Origin: Lyngbya confervoides BDU141951
Lineage (GTDB): Bacteria; Cyanobacteriota; Cyanobacteriia; Thermosynechococcales; Thermosynechococcaceae
Assembly: GCF_000817775.3 (NCBI RefSeq)
Contig: NZ_JTHE03000121.1
Span: 1-64,000, forward strand
Reading direction: 5' to 3'
Length of the DNA stretch: 64,000 nucleotides
The notes beneath the pieces are model-generated. The model was not told where the DNA came from, did no database searches, and was given only the letters and a program-made list of their open reading frames with translations. The translations under genes were made by a program, and so were the position numbers. Below are positions 38,003 through 45,338 of this stretch, piece by piece. Numbering within the stretch: position 1 is the stretch's first letter; the number at the start of each line of letters is the position of its first letter.

Positions 38003-38224
38003 CTAGGACGCCCGGTCTGAACGATTTTCTGAACGATTAAACAAGGTATCTAGGTAGACCCGGGCGGCCCGGCGATCGCTTCCGTTGTTTTGCATCAGAA
38101 ACAGCGAGAGCGCCGCGACGAACACCCGATCCTGATCCCAGTCAGGATGGTCGACTAGGTAACTCTTCAGCGTTTCATGAAGCTCCTCTGGAATTTCGGC
38201 AACAATGCTGACGGCAGAGTTCAT
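38003..38224 (-). CDS. DUF2811 domain protein
   Basis: This 73-residue protein has 'SIVAEIPEELHETLKSYLVDHPDWDQDRVFVAALSLFLMQN' and 'AARVYLDTLF', typical of DUF2811, a cyanobacterial family of unknown function. The helix-rich layout recalls small ribbon-helix-helix-like proteins, but I do not claim DNA binding. I start at the second methionine (MNSAVS, 38224). It is the nearest gene to the DnaA-box cluster on its left. Confidence 0.75.
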   Translation of the reverse strand: MNSAVSIVAEIPEELHETLKSYLVDHPDWDQDRVFVAALSLFLMQNNGSDRRAARVYLDTLFNRSENRSDRAS

Positions 38225-38230
38225 GAGCAT

Positions 38231-38905
38231 TCGTAAACGACCCTAATGTATGGTTGGACACCCCGAACAGTTAGCACCCTTTCAGCCACCAACTTTGCTC
38301 GGGTCGCCCCATTGTCGGGGATCGATGGGGAGGGTTGTCAATGCTCTACGCCGGTAAAAAACCGGCAAAATTTCACTCCTGTCCAACGGAGTTTCAAGCA
38401 ATTTCTCGAATTTTTGTGATGAAAATTAATATTAAGGCCAGATGCGGGCCTCTTGGCCTCGTAATCCCCAGGAATCAAGCGAGCCCCCACTTCACCGTAA
38501 AAGGCTGTGGAAAACGGCCGCCAAACTGTGGAAAACTTCCCCTGCCCTGTGGAAAACCTGTGGAAAACCTGTGGAAAACGGGGGCGAATCCGGCACCGCC
38601 TGACTGACTGATAAAAATATTTTATGGATTGAACCAGACCCCAAATTTTCTGCAGGGGACTTTGAATCGAACCTTGGAGAAGGCCCCTCGCTAAAGCCTT
38701 CCACTAGAGAATCCCCTTCGGATGAGAGTCCTTCACGCTTGTAAATTAAGTTTTATGAGATTTCGAGGGGCTGAGGAAGGGGGTTTGCTAGGCTCAAATT
38801 ACCTTGATTTTTGCTGCTCCAGACGTTGCTATTCCGATGATTTGGCATCTGTGGGCGTAGCGAGTTGGCATTGAGGGTTGAATCAAAAGAGATAAAACAG
38901 AAGAT
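38231..38905. other. Non-coding region with a DnaA-box-like cluster and AT-rich stretches
   Basis: This 675-base gap lies between the divergent DUF2811 gene and a small plus-strand gene. It contains a short hairpin GCCGGT-AAAAA-ACCGGC at 38350-38366, an AT-rich run at 38400-38436, the five DnaA-like boxes at 38506-38578 and a second AT-rich run at 38608-38630. The frame across 38335-38607 is Pro/Cys-rich and runs through the boxes, so I do not call it a gene. Confidence 0.6.
38506..38578 (+). other. Five helically phased DnaA-box-like sites; candidate replication origin or DnaA-binding locus
   Basis: TGTGGAAAA, the complement of the cyanobacterial DnaA box TTTTCCACA, occurs at 38506, 38527, 38548, 38559 and 38570, all in the same orientation. 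Start-to-start distances are 21, 21, 11 and 11 bases, that is two, two, one and one helix turns. An AT-rich segment, GATAAAAATATTTTATGG, begins 32 bases to the right and could be an unwinding element. This arrangement is typical of oriC. However dnaA and dnaN are not adjacent, and the ribosomal cluster points toward the site. Confidence 0.6.
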
Positions 38906-39220
38906 ATGATGTCCCATCCCATTTATCAGTATTTAAATCGCTGGTGCCAAGACCATGGATGGACCGACTTGTTTGTAGAGCGCTATCAGTTTTGGGCCTT
39001 CCCCCCTGGGAGTGTCATGCCGCTTCCGCTCCCAGCCCAGGCTATTGAATCTTTTTACCTGCAGCAGCGCTTGAGCGGCAAGCGTCAGATCTGCCTGGGG
39101 CTGGCGCTGGTGGCCACTGCCTTGGCCGGGGTTCTCACGACGCTTTCCCATTCGCCAATGCCCCTAATTGCCGCCTTTGCATGCGCTGCAATCGCGGTGG
39201 GTCTGTTAGACGATGCCTAG
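38906..39220 (+). CDS. Small membrane protein of unknown function
   Basis: This 104-residue protein has a soluble N-terminal half ('YQYLNRWCQDHGWTDLFVERYQFWAFPPGSVMPLPLP') and a C-terminal hydrophobic part with two likely membrane segments (about 62-80 and 84-100). I do not recognise a named family. The ATG at 38906 or the next one (38909) starts it. It is followed by an inverted repeat at 39230-39250. Composition and its aromatic-rich start argue for a real gene. Confidence 0.55.
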   Translation: MMSHPIYQYLNRWCQDHGWTDLFVERYQFWAFPPGSVMPLPLPAQAIESFYLQQRLSGKRQICLGLALVATALAGVLTTLSHSPMPLIAAFACAAIAVGLLDDA

Positions 39221-39229
39221 CAGTCAGGC

Positions 39230-39250
39230 CCCGCTCACCGGGTGAGCGGG
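39230..39250. terminator. Inverted repeat after the small membrane protein gene
   Basis: CCCGCTCACC and GGTGAGCGGG form perfect 10-base arms around a single G, nine bases after the stop codon. There is no T-run directly after, so Rho-independent action is uncertain. Confidence 0.5.
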
Positions 39251-39311
39251 AGGATCGTACGTCTGGCAGAGGACAACTCAGGCAAAACTCGCAAGGCAAA
39301 ACTCACAGAGC

Positions 39312-39337
39312 AAAAAAAAGCCCCCTGCACAGGGGAC
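39312..39337 (-). terminator. Rho-independent terminator of the ndhC-ndhJ operon
   Basis: Read on the minus strand, CCCCTGTGCAGGGG forms a stem directly followed by GC and seven or more T residues. It lies about 90 bases past the ndhJ stop, which fits a terminator for the ndhC-ndhJ transcript. Confidence 0.75.
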
Positions 39338-39426
39338 TCCCAAGGAAGTTAATGGCCTTTCATAGTAACGAATCTTGGCAACAGTCTTGGCAACAGAGCA
39401 TCTCATGAGAGGGATTGGATAGGCCC

Positions 39427-39969
39427 TTAATAGGCGTCCTGTAACTCATAAAAGTCTGGGCTGATGTAGTCCTTCCGCAGGGGCCAGCCCACCCAATCCT
39501 CCGGCATCAAGATACGAGTTAAGTTAGGGTGTCCTTCATAGACGATTCCATACATGTCATAAGTCTCTCGCTCCTGCCAATCAGCCGTCTTCCAGATCCA
39601 GTAGGCGGACGGCATGCGCGGATCTTCGCGGGGTAAAAATACCTTAAGACGCACTTCCTCGGGCTGCTGAGTACCCTCCGCAACTTTAATAAGGTGATAA
39701 ACACTGACCAGATCTTGTCCTGGACCTTGATCGTATCCGGCTTGGCACTGCAAGTAGTTAAACCCCTGACGGTAGATCGCCTGAGCCACGCTTATAAAAT
39801 GCGCTCTTTCCACGCGAATTTGCTCGACTCCGAGGTGATCCACTGCCTCTGAGGTATGTACCAAACCCTCCTGCGATAAAATTTGGCTCACCGGACCTGC
39901 AGTAACAAGGGCATTTTCCTCAGACTCCGCCGATCCGGATTGGGGCTGAGATGATGGTGACTCACTCAT
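39427..39969 (-). CDS. ndhJ: NdhJ, NAD(P)H-quinone oxidoreductase subunit J (30 kDa subunit homologue)
   Basis: NdhJ is part of the peripheral arm of thylakoid NDH-1, used in respiration and cyclic electron flow. The 180-residue protein has '[24 protein letters not shown]', '[38 protein letters not shown]' (spread over about 103-142) and the conserved '[31 protein letters not shown]'. An N-terminal Ser/Gly-rich tail of about 20 residues is variable. It lies 20 bases after ndhC, with no ndhK between them. Confidence 0.94.
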   Translation of the reverse strand: MSESPSSQPQSGSAESEENALVTAGPVSQILSQEGLVHTSEAVDHLGVEQIRVERAHFISVAQAIYRQGFNYLQCQAGYDQGPGQDLVSVYHLIKVAEGTQQPEEVRLKVFLPREDPRMPSAYWIWKTADWQERETYDMYGIVYEGHPNLTRILMPEDWVGWPLRKDYISPDFYELQDAY

Positions 39970-39989
39970 GATTTCTCTCTAGTAGACAG

Positions 39990-40352
39990 CTAGGACCACT
40001 CCAGTGCGCCTTTACGCCAGGCATACACCAACCCCACAATCAGGATGGCGATAAAAATTAAGGCCTCGATGAAGGCAAGAACCCCCAATTTATGGAATGC
40101 AACTGCCCAGGGATAAAGGAACACTGTCTCAACGTCAAAAATGACGAAGACCAAAGCAAACATATAATAGCGAATATTGAACTGGATCCATGCCCCCCCC
40201 ACTGGTTCCATGCCAGACTCGTAGGTGGTGAGTCGTTCTGGTCCTCTTGTGCTGGGGCGAAGCAGCTTAGATGCGCTCAAGGCTAGGCCAGGAACGAGGG
40301 CACAGACCATTAAAAAGCCCAAGAGATATTCGTAACCGCTGAGAACAAACAC
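39990..40352 (-). CDS. ndhC: NdhC, NAD(P)H-quinone oxidoreductase subunit 3
   Basis: The 120-residue membrane protein has three membrane segments. Motifs: '[20 protein letters not shown]', '[45 protein letters not shown]' across the middle, with the conserved Glu/Asp of the quinone-linked loop, and '[24 protein letters not shown]' at the end. Directly followed by ndhJ; ndhK, which separates them in most cyanobacteria, is missing here. Confidence 0.95.
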   Translation of the reverse strand: MFVLSGYEYLLGFLMVCALVPGLALSASKLLRPSTRGPERLTTYESGMEPVGGAWIQFNIRYYMFALVFVIFDVETVFLYPWAVAFHKLGVLAFIEALIFIAILIVGLVYAWRKGALEWS

Positions 40353-40554
40353 GTTTTCTTTTGCCTAATTTTGAAACATCGCGGACATCTACTTTTCAGC
40401 CTTAAAGAGGGCTTCCCACGCATCCAACCCAGCCAGACAAGCCTCAGGGGGGCTAGAGCAATTCAGGAGTTAACTTCCAGGCTTGTGAGCTTGTAGTTGA
40501 CCGGTGCAAGTCCGGGACCCCACTTCTATTCCCCCACTATACCGAAGCGCCAGA

Positions 40555-40656
40555 TTAATCATCTGGAGCGACCTTAAGAAGTAAGTATCCCAACCCGAGG
40601 CCAACCATGACCAACGCCGGAATAATAATTGCCGTGGTAATAATTTCACTGCCCAT
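40555..40656 (-). CDS. petM: PetM-like small subunit of the cytochrome b6f complex
   Basis: A 33-residue frame begins '[20 protein letters not shown]' and ends '[13 protein letters not shown]', a single membrane helix with the 'GLxLGxxLLK' end seen in PetM. PetM (subunit VII) sits at the edge of the b6f complex. The length is right for the family. The C-terminus differs from the common 'QGxE' ending, so another single-helix photosynthetic peptide is possible. It is too short for usual gene callers. It lies between ndhC and rubA on the minus strand. Confidence 0.7.
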   Translation of the reverse strand: MGSEIITTAIIIPALVMVGLGLGYLLLKVAPDD

Positions 40657-40888
40657 TGTTTAGAAACCTGCCTTTAAGCCCAGTTTAAAAAATAATTGAT
40701 CCTCCTAACTTGATTACTGGTTCTTGGGGCGCTCTGTCAAGCAGAATCAAACGGTTTGAGCGCTCAATGGCCCCGAGGTCTTGCCGGAGATGCTGAAGGC
40801 CGAGATCCGAGTGTCAACTCTCCATCGAGATGGTGTGGGACTATGTCATAATAGTTTACAAAGTTTTAAACTTACGGTAGCAATCGTC

Positions 40889-41224
40889 ATGTCAGCCGAA
40901 GTTGATGTTTCCTCTCCCCTCGATCGATACGAATGTCGTGTTTGTGGTTACCAGTACGAACCCACAAAGGGGGACAATCGCAGTCAAATCCCTGGAGGGA
41001 CAGCCTTTAAAGACTTACCGGAAGATTGGCTGTGCCCCGTGTGTGGGGCTGCGCCTTCAAAGTTTAAAAATGTAGGGCCAGCAGGTAAGCCCTCGGGATT
41101 TGAAGAAAATTTGCGCTATGGCATTGGCGTAAATACCTTGACGCCGGGCCAGAAGAACATTTTGATATTCAGTGTCCTTGGGGCTTTGGTTCTTCTATTG
41201 CTGAGTTTTTATGGGTTTAGCTAA
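40889..41224 (+). CDS. rubA: Membrane-anchored rubredoxin RubA
   Basis: The 111-residue protein has 'YECRVCGYQYEPTKGDN' and 'LPEDWLCPVCGAAPSKFKNVG', the two CxxC knuckles that bind one iron, and a C-terminal membrane helix ('NILIFSVLGALVLLLLSFYGF'). In cyanobacteria and plants RubA acts in PSII (and possibly PSI) assembly. I place the start at the ATG at 40889; the frame is open to 40781 but that part has no family similarity. It begins the conserved rubA-ycf48-psbEFLJ group; the ycf48 start follows five bases after its stop. Confidence 0.93.
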   Translation: MSAEVDVSSPLDRYECRVCGYQYEPTKGDNRSQIPGGTAFKDLPEDWLCPVCGAAPSKFKNVGPAGKPSGFEENLRYGIGVNTLTPGQKNILIFSVLGALVLLLLSFYGFS

Positions 41225-41229
41225 GTTTT

Positions 41230-42225
41230 ATGATCAGCTCCTTTCAAAAGTTTGTCCGCTTTGCCTTAGTCACCCTCGCGGTTCTTGCTTTTTGTACTGC
41301 ATGCTCCGCTCTGCCCTCCCTTGAGTCGAGCCCCTGGGTGCCGGTGGCATTAGAAACGGACGCCACAATTCAGGACCTTAGTTTTATTGACCACAACCAC
41401 GGCTGGTTGGTGGGCAACCATTCCACCCTGATGGAAACTCAGGACGGAGGACAAACATGGTCCTTGAGAACCCTGGAGACCGATGGACCGGAGTATCGAT
41501 TCAACGCCATTAGTTTTTCTGGTAATGAAGGTTGGGCTGTTGGGGAGCCCTCCATACTGCTCCATACGGAGGACGGAGGTCAGAACTGGAATCGGATTTC
41601 TCTGAGTTCTAGATTGCCGGGGAACCCAGTCAAAGTGGTTGCAGTCGGTCCGCAGTCCGCGGAAATGGTGACTGATGTGGGGGCTATTTACAGCACTCAA
41701 GATGCTGGACAGAACTGGACTGCATTGGTGAAGGAAGCCTTTGGAGTAACACGCAACGTCAATCGCTCGGTCGACGGTCAATACGTTGCCGTCTCATCGA
41801 GGGGAAGCTTTTACTCGATTTGGCGCCCTGGTCAGGACTCCTGGGAGCCTCACAACCGCAATAGTTCAAAGCGCGTCCAGAACATGGGTTTCGCCCCCGA
41901 TGGCAAGATGTGGATGCTCAACCGAGGTGGACTGATTCAGTTTTTAGACAATTCCACCAGTGATGACTGGAGTAATCCTGAAAATCCAGCCCCGGCCAGC
42001 GGGATTGGTCTGTTGGATATTGGATATCGTACCCCGAACGAGCTTTGGGTCAGCGGCGGATCAGGGCGCCTGCTCTGTAGCAAGGATGGAGGGGAAAGCT
42101 GGAGCGTAGATCCGTCTGTGGAGAACGTTCCCTCGAATCTCTATCGGGTTCTATTCTTTGATCAAGATTTGGGGTTTATCACCGGTCAGGATGGTACCTT
42201 GCTGCGATATGTTGAACAAGCCTAG
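41230..42225 (+). CDS. ycf48: Ycf48 (HCF136), photosystem II assembly factor
   Basis: Ycf48 binds precursor D1 early in PSII assembly in the thylakoid lumen. The 331-residue protein starts with a lipoprotein signal ending 'LAFCTACSALP', with the lipidated Cys near residue 22 or 25. The mature part is a seven-bladed propeller with repeated 'DGGQTWS', 'EDGGQNWN', 'QDAGQNWT' and 'KDGGESWS' blade motifs. It lies between rubA and psbE, as in most cyanobacteria. Confidence 0.95.
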   Translation: MISSFQKFVRFALVTLAVLAFCTACSALPSLESSPWVPVALETDATIQDLSFIDHNHGWLVGNHSTLMETQDGGQTWSLRTLETDGPEYRFNAISFSGNEGWAVGEPSILLHTEDGGQNWNRISLSSRLPGNPVKVVAVGPQSAEMVTDVGAIYSTQDAGQNWTALVKEAFGVTRNVNRSVDGQYVAVSSRGSFYSIWRPGQDSWEPHNRNSSKRVQNMGFAPDGKMWMLNRGGLIQFLDNSTSDDWSNPENPAPASGIGLLDIGYRTPNELWVSGGSGRLLCSKDGGESWSVDPSVENVPSNLYRVLFFDQDLGFITGQDGTLLRYVEQA

Positions 42226-42358
42226 AAGCGCTGGTCAGCTTGTGCAGAGATCCCCTGGTTTCGTATGATGAGGAAAAGCGCCTCGTTTAAGAATTGCGTC
42301 TAGAGCATCCATTTGACTCTATATTTAATTTAACTGTGTTGATTAGGAGGGCATAACA

Positions 42359-42613
42359 TTGGCAGGTTCTACCGGCGAACGTCCATTTTCAGACATTATT
42401 ACAAGCGTCAGATACTGGGTGATCCACAGCATCACTATCCCCGCACTATTTATTGCAGGGTGGTTATTCGTAAGTACAGGTCTTGCCTACGATGCCTTTG
42501 GGACACCTCGACCTGATGAGTACTTTAGTCAAGCTCAGCAGTCTGCTCCCATTGTGTCGGACCGATATGAAGGAACTGAGCAAATCACCGATTTTGTAAA
42601 AGGACTTCAGTAA
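42359..42613 (+). CDS. psbE: PsbE, cytochrome b559 alpha subunit
   Basis: The 84-residue protein has '[20 protein letters not shown]' with the heme-ligand His, one membrane helix '[21 protein letters not shown]', and a lumenal tail 'GTPRPDEYF'. It starts with TTG at 42359, eight bases after AGGAGG at 42345-42350; homologues start with the same '[10 protein letters not shown]', so the TTG is real. First gene of psbEFLJ. Confidence 0.96.
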   Translation: MAGSTGERPFSDIITSVRYWVIHSITIPALFIAGWLFVSTGLAYDAFGTPRPDEYFSQAQQSAPIVSDRYEGTEQITDFVKGLQ

Positions 42614-42618
42614 CAACC

Positions 42619-42750
42619 ATGACAAGTACCCCGAATCAACCGATTTCCTACCCGATTTTCACGGTTCGCTGGCTGGCGGTTCACACGTTAGCCGTTCCCT
42701 CTGTGTTTTTCCTAGGGGCCATTACTGCGATGCAGTTTATTCATCGGTAG
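42619..42750 (+). CDS. psbF: PsbF, cytochrome b559 beta subunit
   Basis: A 43-residue frame, '[20 protein letters not shown]' followed by '[20 protein letters not shown]' and 'IHR'. The His in 'AVHTLAVP' is the second heme ligand of cytochrome b559. It starts five bases after psbE. Confidence 0.96.
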   Translation: MTSTPNQPISYPIFTVRWLAVHTLAVPSVFFLGAITAMQFIHR

Positions 42751-42760
42751 GAGCGTTTTG

Positions 42761-42874
42761 ATGGAACCAAATCCGAATAAGCAGCCAGTCGAATTAAATC
42801 GCACGTCCCTCTATTTGGGACTGCTACTCGTGTTCGTGTTGGCGCTACTATTTTCTAGCTATTTCTTCAACTAA
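42761..42874 (+). CDS. psbL: PsbL, photosystem II reaction centre protein L
   Basis: A 37-residue frame, '[20 protein letters not shown]' then '[17 protein letters not shown]', a near-perfect match to PsbL, which helps keep the quinone QA side and PSII dimer stable. It lies ten bases after psbF with GGAG in the spacer. Confidence 0.96.
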   Translation: MEPNPNKQPVELNRTSLYLGLLLVFVLALLFSSYFFN

Positions 42875-42910
42875 TTGAACTTCAACTCATTGAATCAGGA
42901 GGATAAGTCT

Positions 42911-43030
42911 GTGTCTGAAGGAGGAAAAATCCCCCTCTGGTTGGTGGCAACCGTTGCAGGGACCGGAATTCTGGTGGTCCTCGGCGTATTTTTCTATGGA
43001 TCCTATGCAGGGATCGGAGCGGGAATCTAA
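42911..43030 (+). CDS. psbJ: PsbJ, photosystem II reaction centre protein J
   Basis: A 39-residue frame, '[20 protein letters not shown]' then '[18 protein letters not shown]', with one membrane helix. PsbJ affects electron flow from QA to the plastoquinone pool. It starts with GTG, eight bases after AGGAGG at 42897-42902. It ends the operon; a strong terminator follows at 43057. Confidence 0.95.
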   Translation: MSEGGKIPLWLVATVAGTGILVVLGVFFYGSYAGIGAGI

Positions 43031-43056
43031 GCTGCTTTAAAGCTGGACAACCAATT

Positions 43057-43100
43057 AAACCGGAGGAAGCCCAATTTAAATCGAGCTTCCTCCGGTTTTT
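43057..43100 (+). terminator. Rho-independent terminator of the psbEFLJ operon
   Basis: AAACCGGAGGAAGC (43057-43070) pairs perfectly with GCTTCCTCCGGTTT (43085-43098) over a 14-base loop, followed by T residues. It lies 26 bases after the psbJ stop. Confidence 0.9.
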
Positions 43101-43238
43101 AATCTTTTGACACTCAACCCATGGAATTTAACAGGAACGGTCACAAATTTTTCTGGCCATCGACCTGGCGGTTGAGGGTTTATTACAATTGTTAATGAAG
43201 GGACGAATCGTTTCCAAACCCATATCTGAAAGCCCACC

Positions 43239-43406
43239 ATGACTCAACCTACAGGACCAATTAAGAATCGAAATGCAATTATCTTTGGATTTTCTCCTCA
43301 GGCCGAAATTTGGAATGGTCGGTTTGCCATGATTGGTTTTATTGGTATTCTGCTGGTGGAGTTCTTTGCGCATCAAGGAATTCTGCATTTTTGGGGAATT
43401 CTGTAG
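43239..43406 (+). CDS. High-light-inducible protein (Hlip/Scp), chlorophyll-binding
   Basis: A 55-residue frame contains 'FSPQAEIWNGRFAMIGFIGI', the chlorophyll a/b-binding signature AExxNGRxAMxGF, within a single membrane helix, then 'LLVEFFAHQGILHFWGIL'. Hlips bind chlorophyll and carotenoid and protect PSII assembly intermediates from excess light. Which Hli paralogue (A-D) it matches cannot be told. It lies after the psbEFLJ terminator and so probably has its own promoter; no clear promoter is visible to me. It is shorter than usual gene-finder limits. Confidence 0.9.
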   Translation: MTQPTGPIKNRNAIIFGFSPQAEIWNGRFAMIGFIGILLVEFFAHQGILHFWGIL

Positions 43407-43455
43407 GCTTTAAGGGGCACCACGCCTCTTTCAGGAGGATGAAGTCTTAGTTTTC

Positions 43456-44139
43456 TTGATTTTGGACCCTCAGTTCAAGGCTGTGGGGTGTAGATCCATT
43501 GACTCATTTGACATGCTGCCTATTGATCATCGTGACTGTGGCTCTTTAAATGCAGATTTGCTGAAGCTACAGCGTGAAGCCTGTCGCTATCCCGCCGGGC
43601 ATGTGCAGCGTCAGCTACGGCTCACTCGGATTATTCGTCAAGTCACCGCGTCAGGTCGCCTGTGGCATGAGTCCTCCCCCTACTATGAAGATGCGTTGCA
43701 GCTAACCTGGCTATACTTTTGCCAGAATATCTGTGAGGCGGGAAGTGGCGCAGCCTATGATGCGACTCGCGGTTCAATTTTGACTTGGCTGAATCGATAT
43801 CTAAAGTGGCGGCTACGGGATTTGGCCGCGGCACATCATGATCAGCTCAAGCAAGTCGATCTCTCTCAGATTCATGAACCTGTAGGTCTTGAAGTCCCGC
43901 CGATTCTGGAAGAGGTGCGATCCTGGGCCGAGAGCGATCCTGAACTAGTCCAGATTTACATTCAAGACCGACCCGATCTCAATTGTCGGCGGCTCATCTT
44001 AGAGCGTCTGCCTCCGGAGCAAAGTTGGAAACAGCTCTCGGCCCAGTTCAATATCTCAATTTCAACCTTAAGCAGTTTTTATCAGCGCCAATGTTTACCC
44101 CGCTTGCATAAGTTTGGGCAATTTCAAGGATATCTATAA
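43456..44139 (+). CDS. Sigma-70-like protein, first gene of a DUF1822/CHAT-CHASE2 cluster
   Basis: This 227-residue protein has a central part like sigma region 2 ('YYEDALQLTWLYFCQNI', 'TRGSILTWLNRYLKWRLRDLA') and a C-terminal helix-turn-helix like region 4 ('LERLPPEQSWKQLSAQFNISISTLSSFYQRQCLPRL'). Region 3 and a classical -10-binding stretch are not evident, so it may be a divergent sigma or an RNA-polymerase-binding regulator. It starts with TTG at 43456; the ATG at 43513 (MLPIDHRDC) is an alternative. It is followed 23 bases later by the DUF1822 gene. Confidence 0.7.
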   Translation: MILDPQFKAVGCRSIDSFDMLPIDHRDCGSLNADLLKLQREACRYPAGHVQRQLRLTRIIRQVTASGRLWHESSPYYEDALQLTWLYFCQNICEAGSGAAYDATRGSILTWLNRYLKWRLRDLAAAHHDQLKQVDLSQIHEPVGLEVPPILEEVRSWAESDPELVQIYIQDRPDLNCRRLILERLPPEQSWKQLSAQFNISISTLSSFYQRQCLPRLHKFGQFQGYL

Positions 44140-44162
44140 TAGAAGTCCATTCAAAACTTGCA

Positions 44163-45221
44163 ATGATGTCCTCCCTGAGTTCTAGAAGCCTGTCACTCCC
44201 CATCACCCTGGCTGACAGAGCCTTTGCAGCGCGGCTGGCGTCCGATCAAACCCTGCCTGAGTTGGTCCGGCGAGTCAATGATAATGCACTATCAGTGGCT
44301 GCGGTGGCTGGTTTTTTACGGCTCATGGCGATTGAGTCTACGTCTGCCAATACCGATCTTCTCAATCCGGTGGTGCAGCTGTGCGCTGATGTAGCGGACC
44401 TGCAGGTGGTGGGACTGGGGCGTTTAGAATGTCGGGTGGTTTTGCCAGGGGCCAATCTCAGCTCTATTCCGCCAGAGGTTTGGGGCGATCGCATTGGATA
44501 TGTCTTTGTGGAAATCAATCCGGCACGGTCCCAAGCTTTGATTCACGGATTTTTGAGATCTGTGAATCAAGAAACGGTCGATTTGTCTACACTTCAGCCC
44601 GTGGAAGCCCTTCTGGAATGTCTGAGCGAATTAAAGGCGCAGCGGCTGGAGTTCGTCTCTACCTCGCCGCCTGTATCCCCGCCCCGGTGTTGTCTCCAGG
44701 ACTGGCTCAGGGGAATAGTGAGCCATGAATGGCAAGCGGTGGATGCCTTGATCGCGTCCACGGTTTTTACCTGGAATCTCGGGTTTCGCGGCGATCAAAA
44801 TACAGCATTTGCCCCAAAACCCCGATCACTGGCTCAAGGTGCGCAAGAGAACGCTTCCCCATCGGTCAGTGGGCCGAGAGAAGGGGTGATTCGACGGGCA
44901 AAGCTGTTGGAGTGGATAAACCCCACCCATGAGGAGGATTTAGCGCTGATCCCCTCCCTCGTTTTGGTGGTGGAGGTTACTCCTGAGGCGGAGCGAGGAG
45001 CGCAAATTTGTTTACAACTGCATCCGCAAAACTCCCCCGCTTGCCTGATGCCCAATGTAAAATTTGCCGTCCTGGATGGAGCGGGGGCTGGGTTTATGCA
45101 GGCAACGTCTCGTCAGGAGGACAACTATTTGCAGCTTCAGTTTCGTGGACAACCTGGGGAGAGATTCACCGTGCAAGTGACCGTTAACGAATTTGTGAGT
45201 CGCGATTTTTTTCAGGTTTGA
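44163..45221 (+). CDS. DUF1822 family protein
   Basis: This 352-residue soluble protein belongs to DUF1822, known almost only from cyanobacteria. Recognised parts are the N-terminal 'LPITLADRAFAARLAS', 'WGDRIGYVFVEIN', 'ARSQALIHGFL', and the C-terminal beta-rich 'LVLVVEVTPEAERGAQICLQLHPQ'. No catalytic motif is apparent. It lies between the sigma-like gene and the CHAT-CHASE2 gene, and this adjacency is common for the family as I know it. The start may be the ATG at 44163 or the next codon. Confidence 0.8.
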   Translation: MMSSLSSRSLSLPITLADRAFAARLASDQTLPELVRRVNDNALSVAAVAGFLRLMAIESTSANTDLLNPVVQLCADVADLQVVGLGRLECRVVLPGANLSSIPPEVWGDRIGYVFVEINPARSQALIHGFLRSVNQETVDLSTLQPVEALLECLSELKAQRLEFVSTSPPVSPPRCCLQDWLRGIVSHEWQAVDALIASTVFTWNLGFRGDQNTAFAPKPRSLAQGAQENASPSVSGPREGVIRRAKLLEWINPTHEEDLALIPSLVLVVEVTPEAERGAQICLQLHPQNSPACLMPNVKFAVLDGAGAGFMQATSRQEDNYLQLQFRGQPGERFTVQVTVNEFVSRDFFQV

Positions 45222-45338
45222 GCAGAATCGGCCCTCCAACTTTGCTCTGATCAAATCCATATTCTGCAGCGCAAGCCTCTCTTGACCCAGACGTAACATT
45301 CTCGCCCAGATCTCTGGGGGACCCTAGGCGCAACATCG

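Noticed and set aside
38335-38607. Open frame of 90 codons across the DnaA-box cluster
   Set aside because: Composition is low-complexity and Cys/Pro/Gly-rich, it runs through the repeated boxes, and no family is recognisable.
38640-38740. Minus-strand stretch with GGTTCGATTC and potential GGGGATT/AGTCCCC pairing, like a tRNA
   Set aside because: Only three bases lie between the T-loop-like sequence and the acceptor-like arm, the T-stem does not pair, and no CCA-like end or plausible anticodon arm is present. At best a chance similarity or a tRNA fossil.
40495-40525. T-arm-like CCGGTGCAAGTCCGG between ndhC and petM
   Set aside because: It is a short hairpin without D-arm, anticodon arm or acceptor stem around it.
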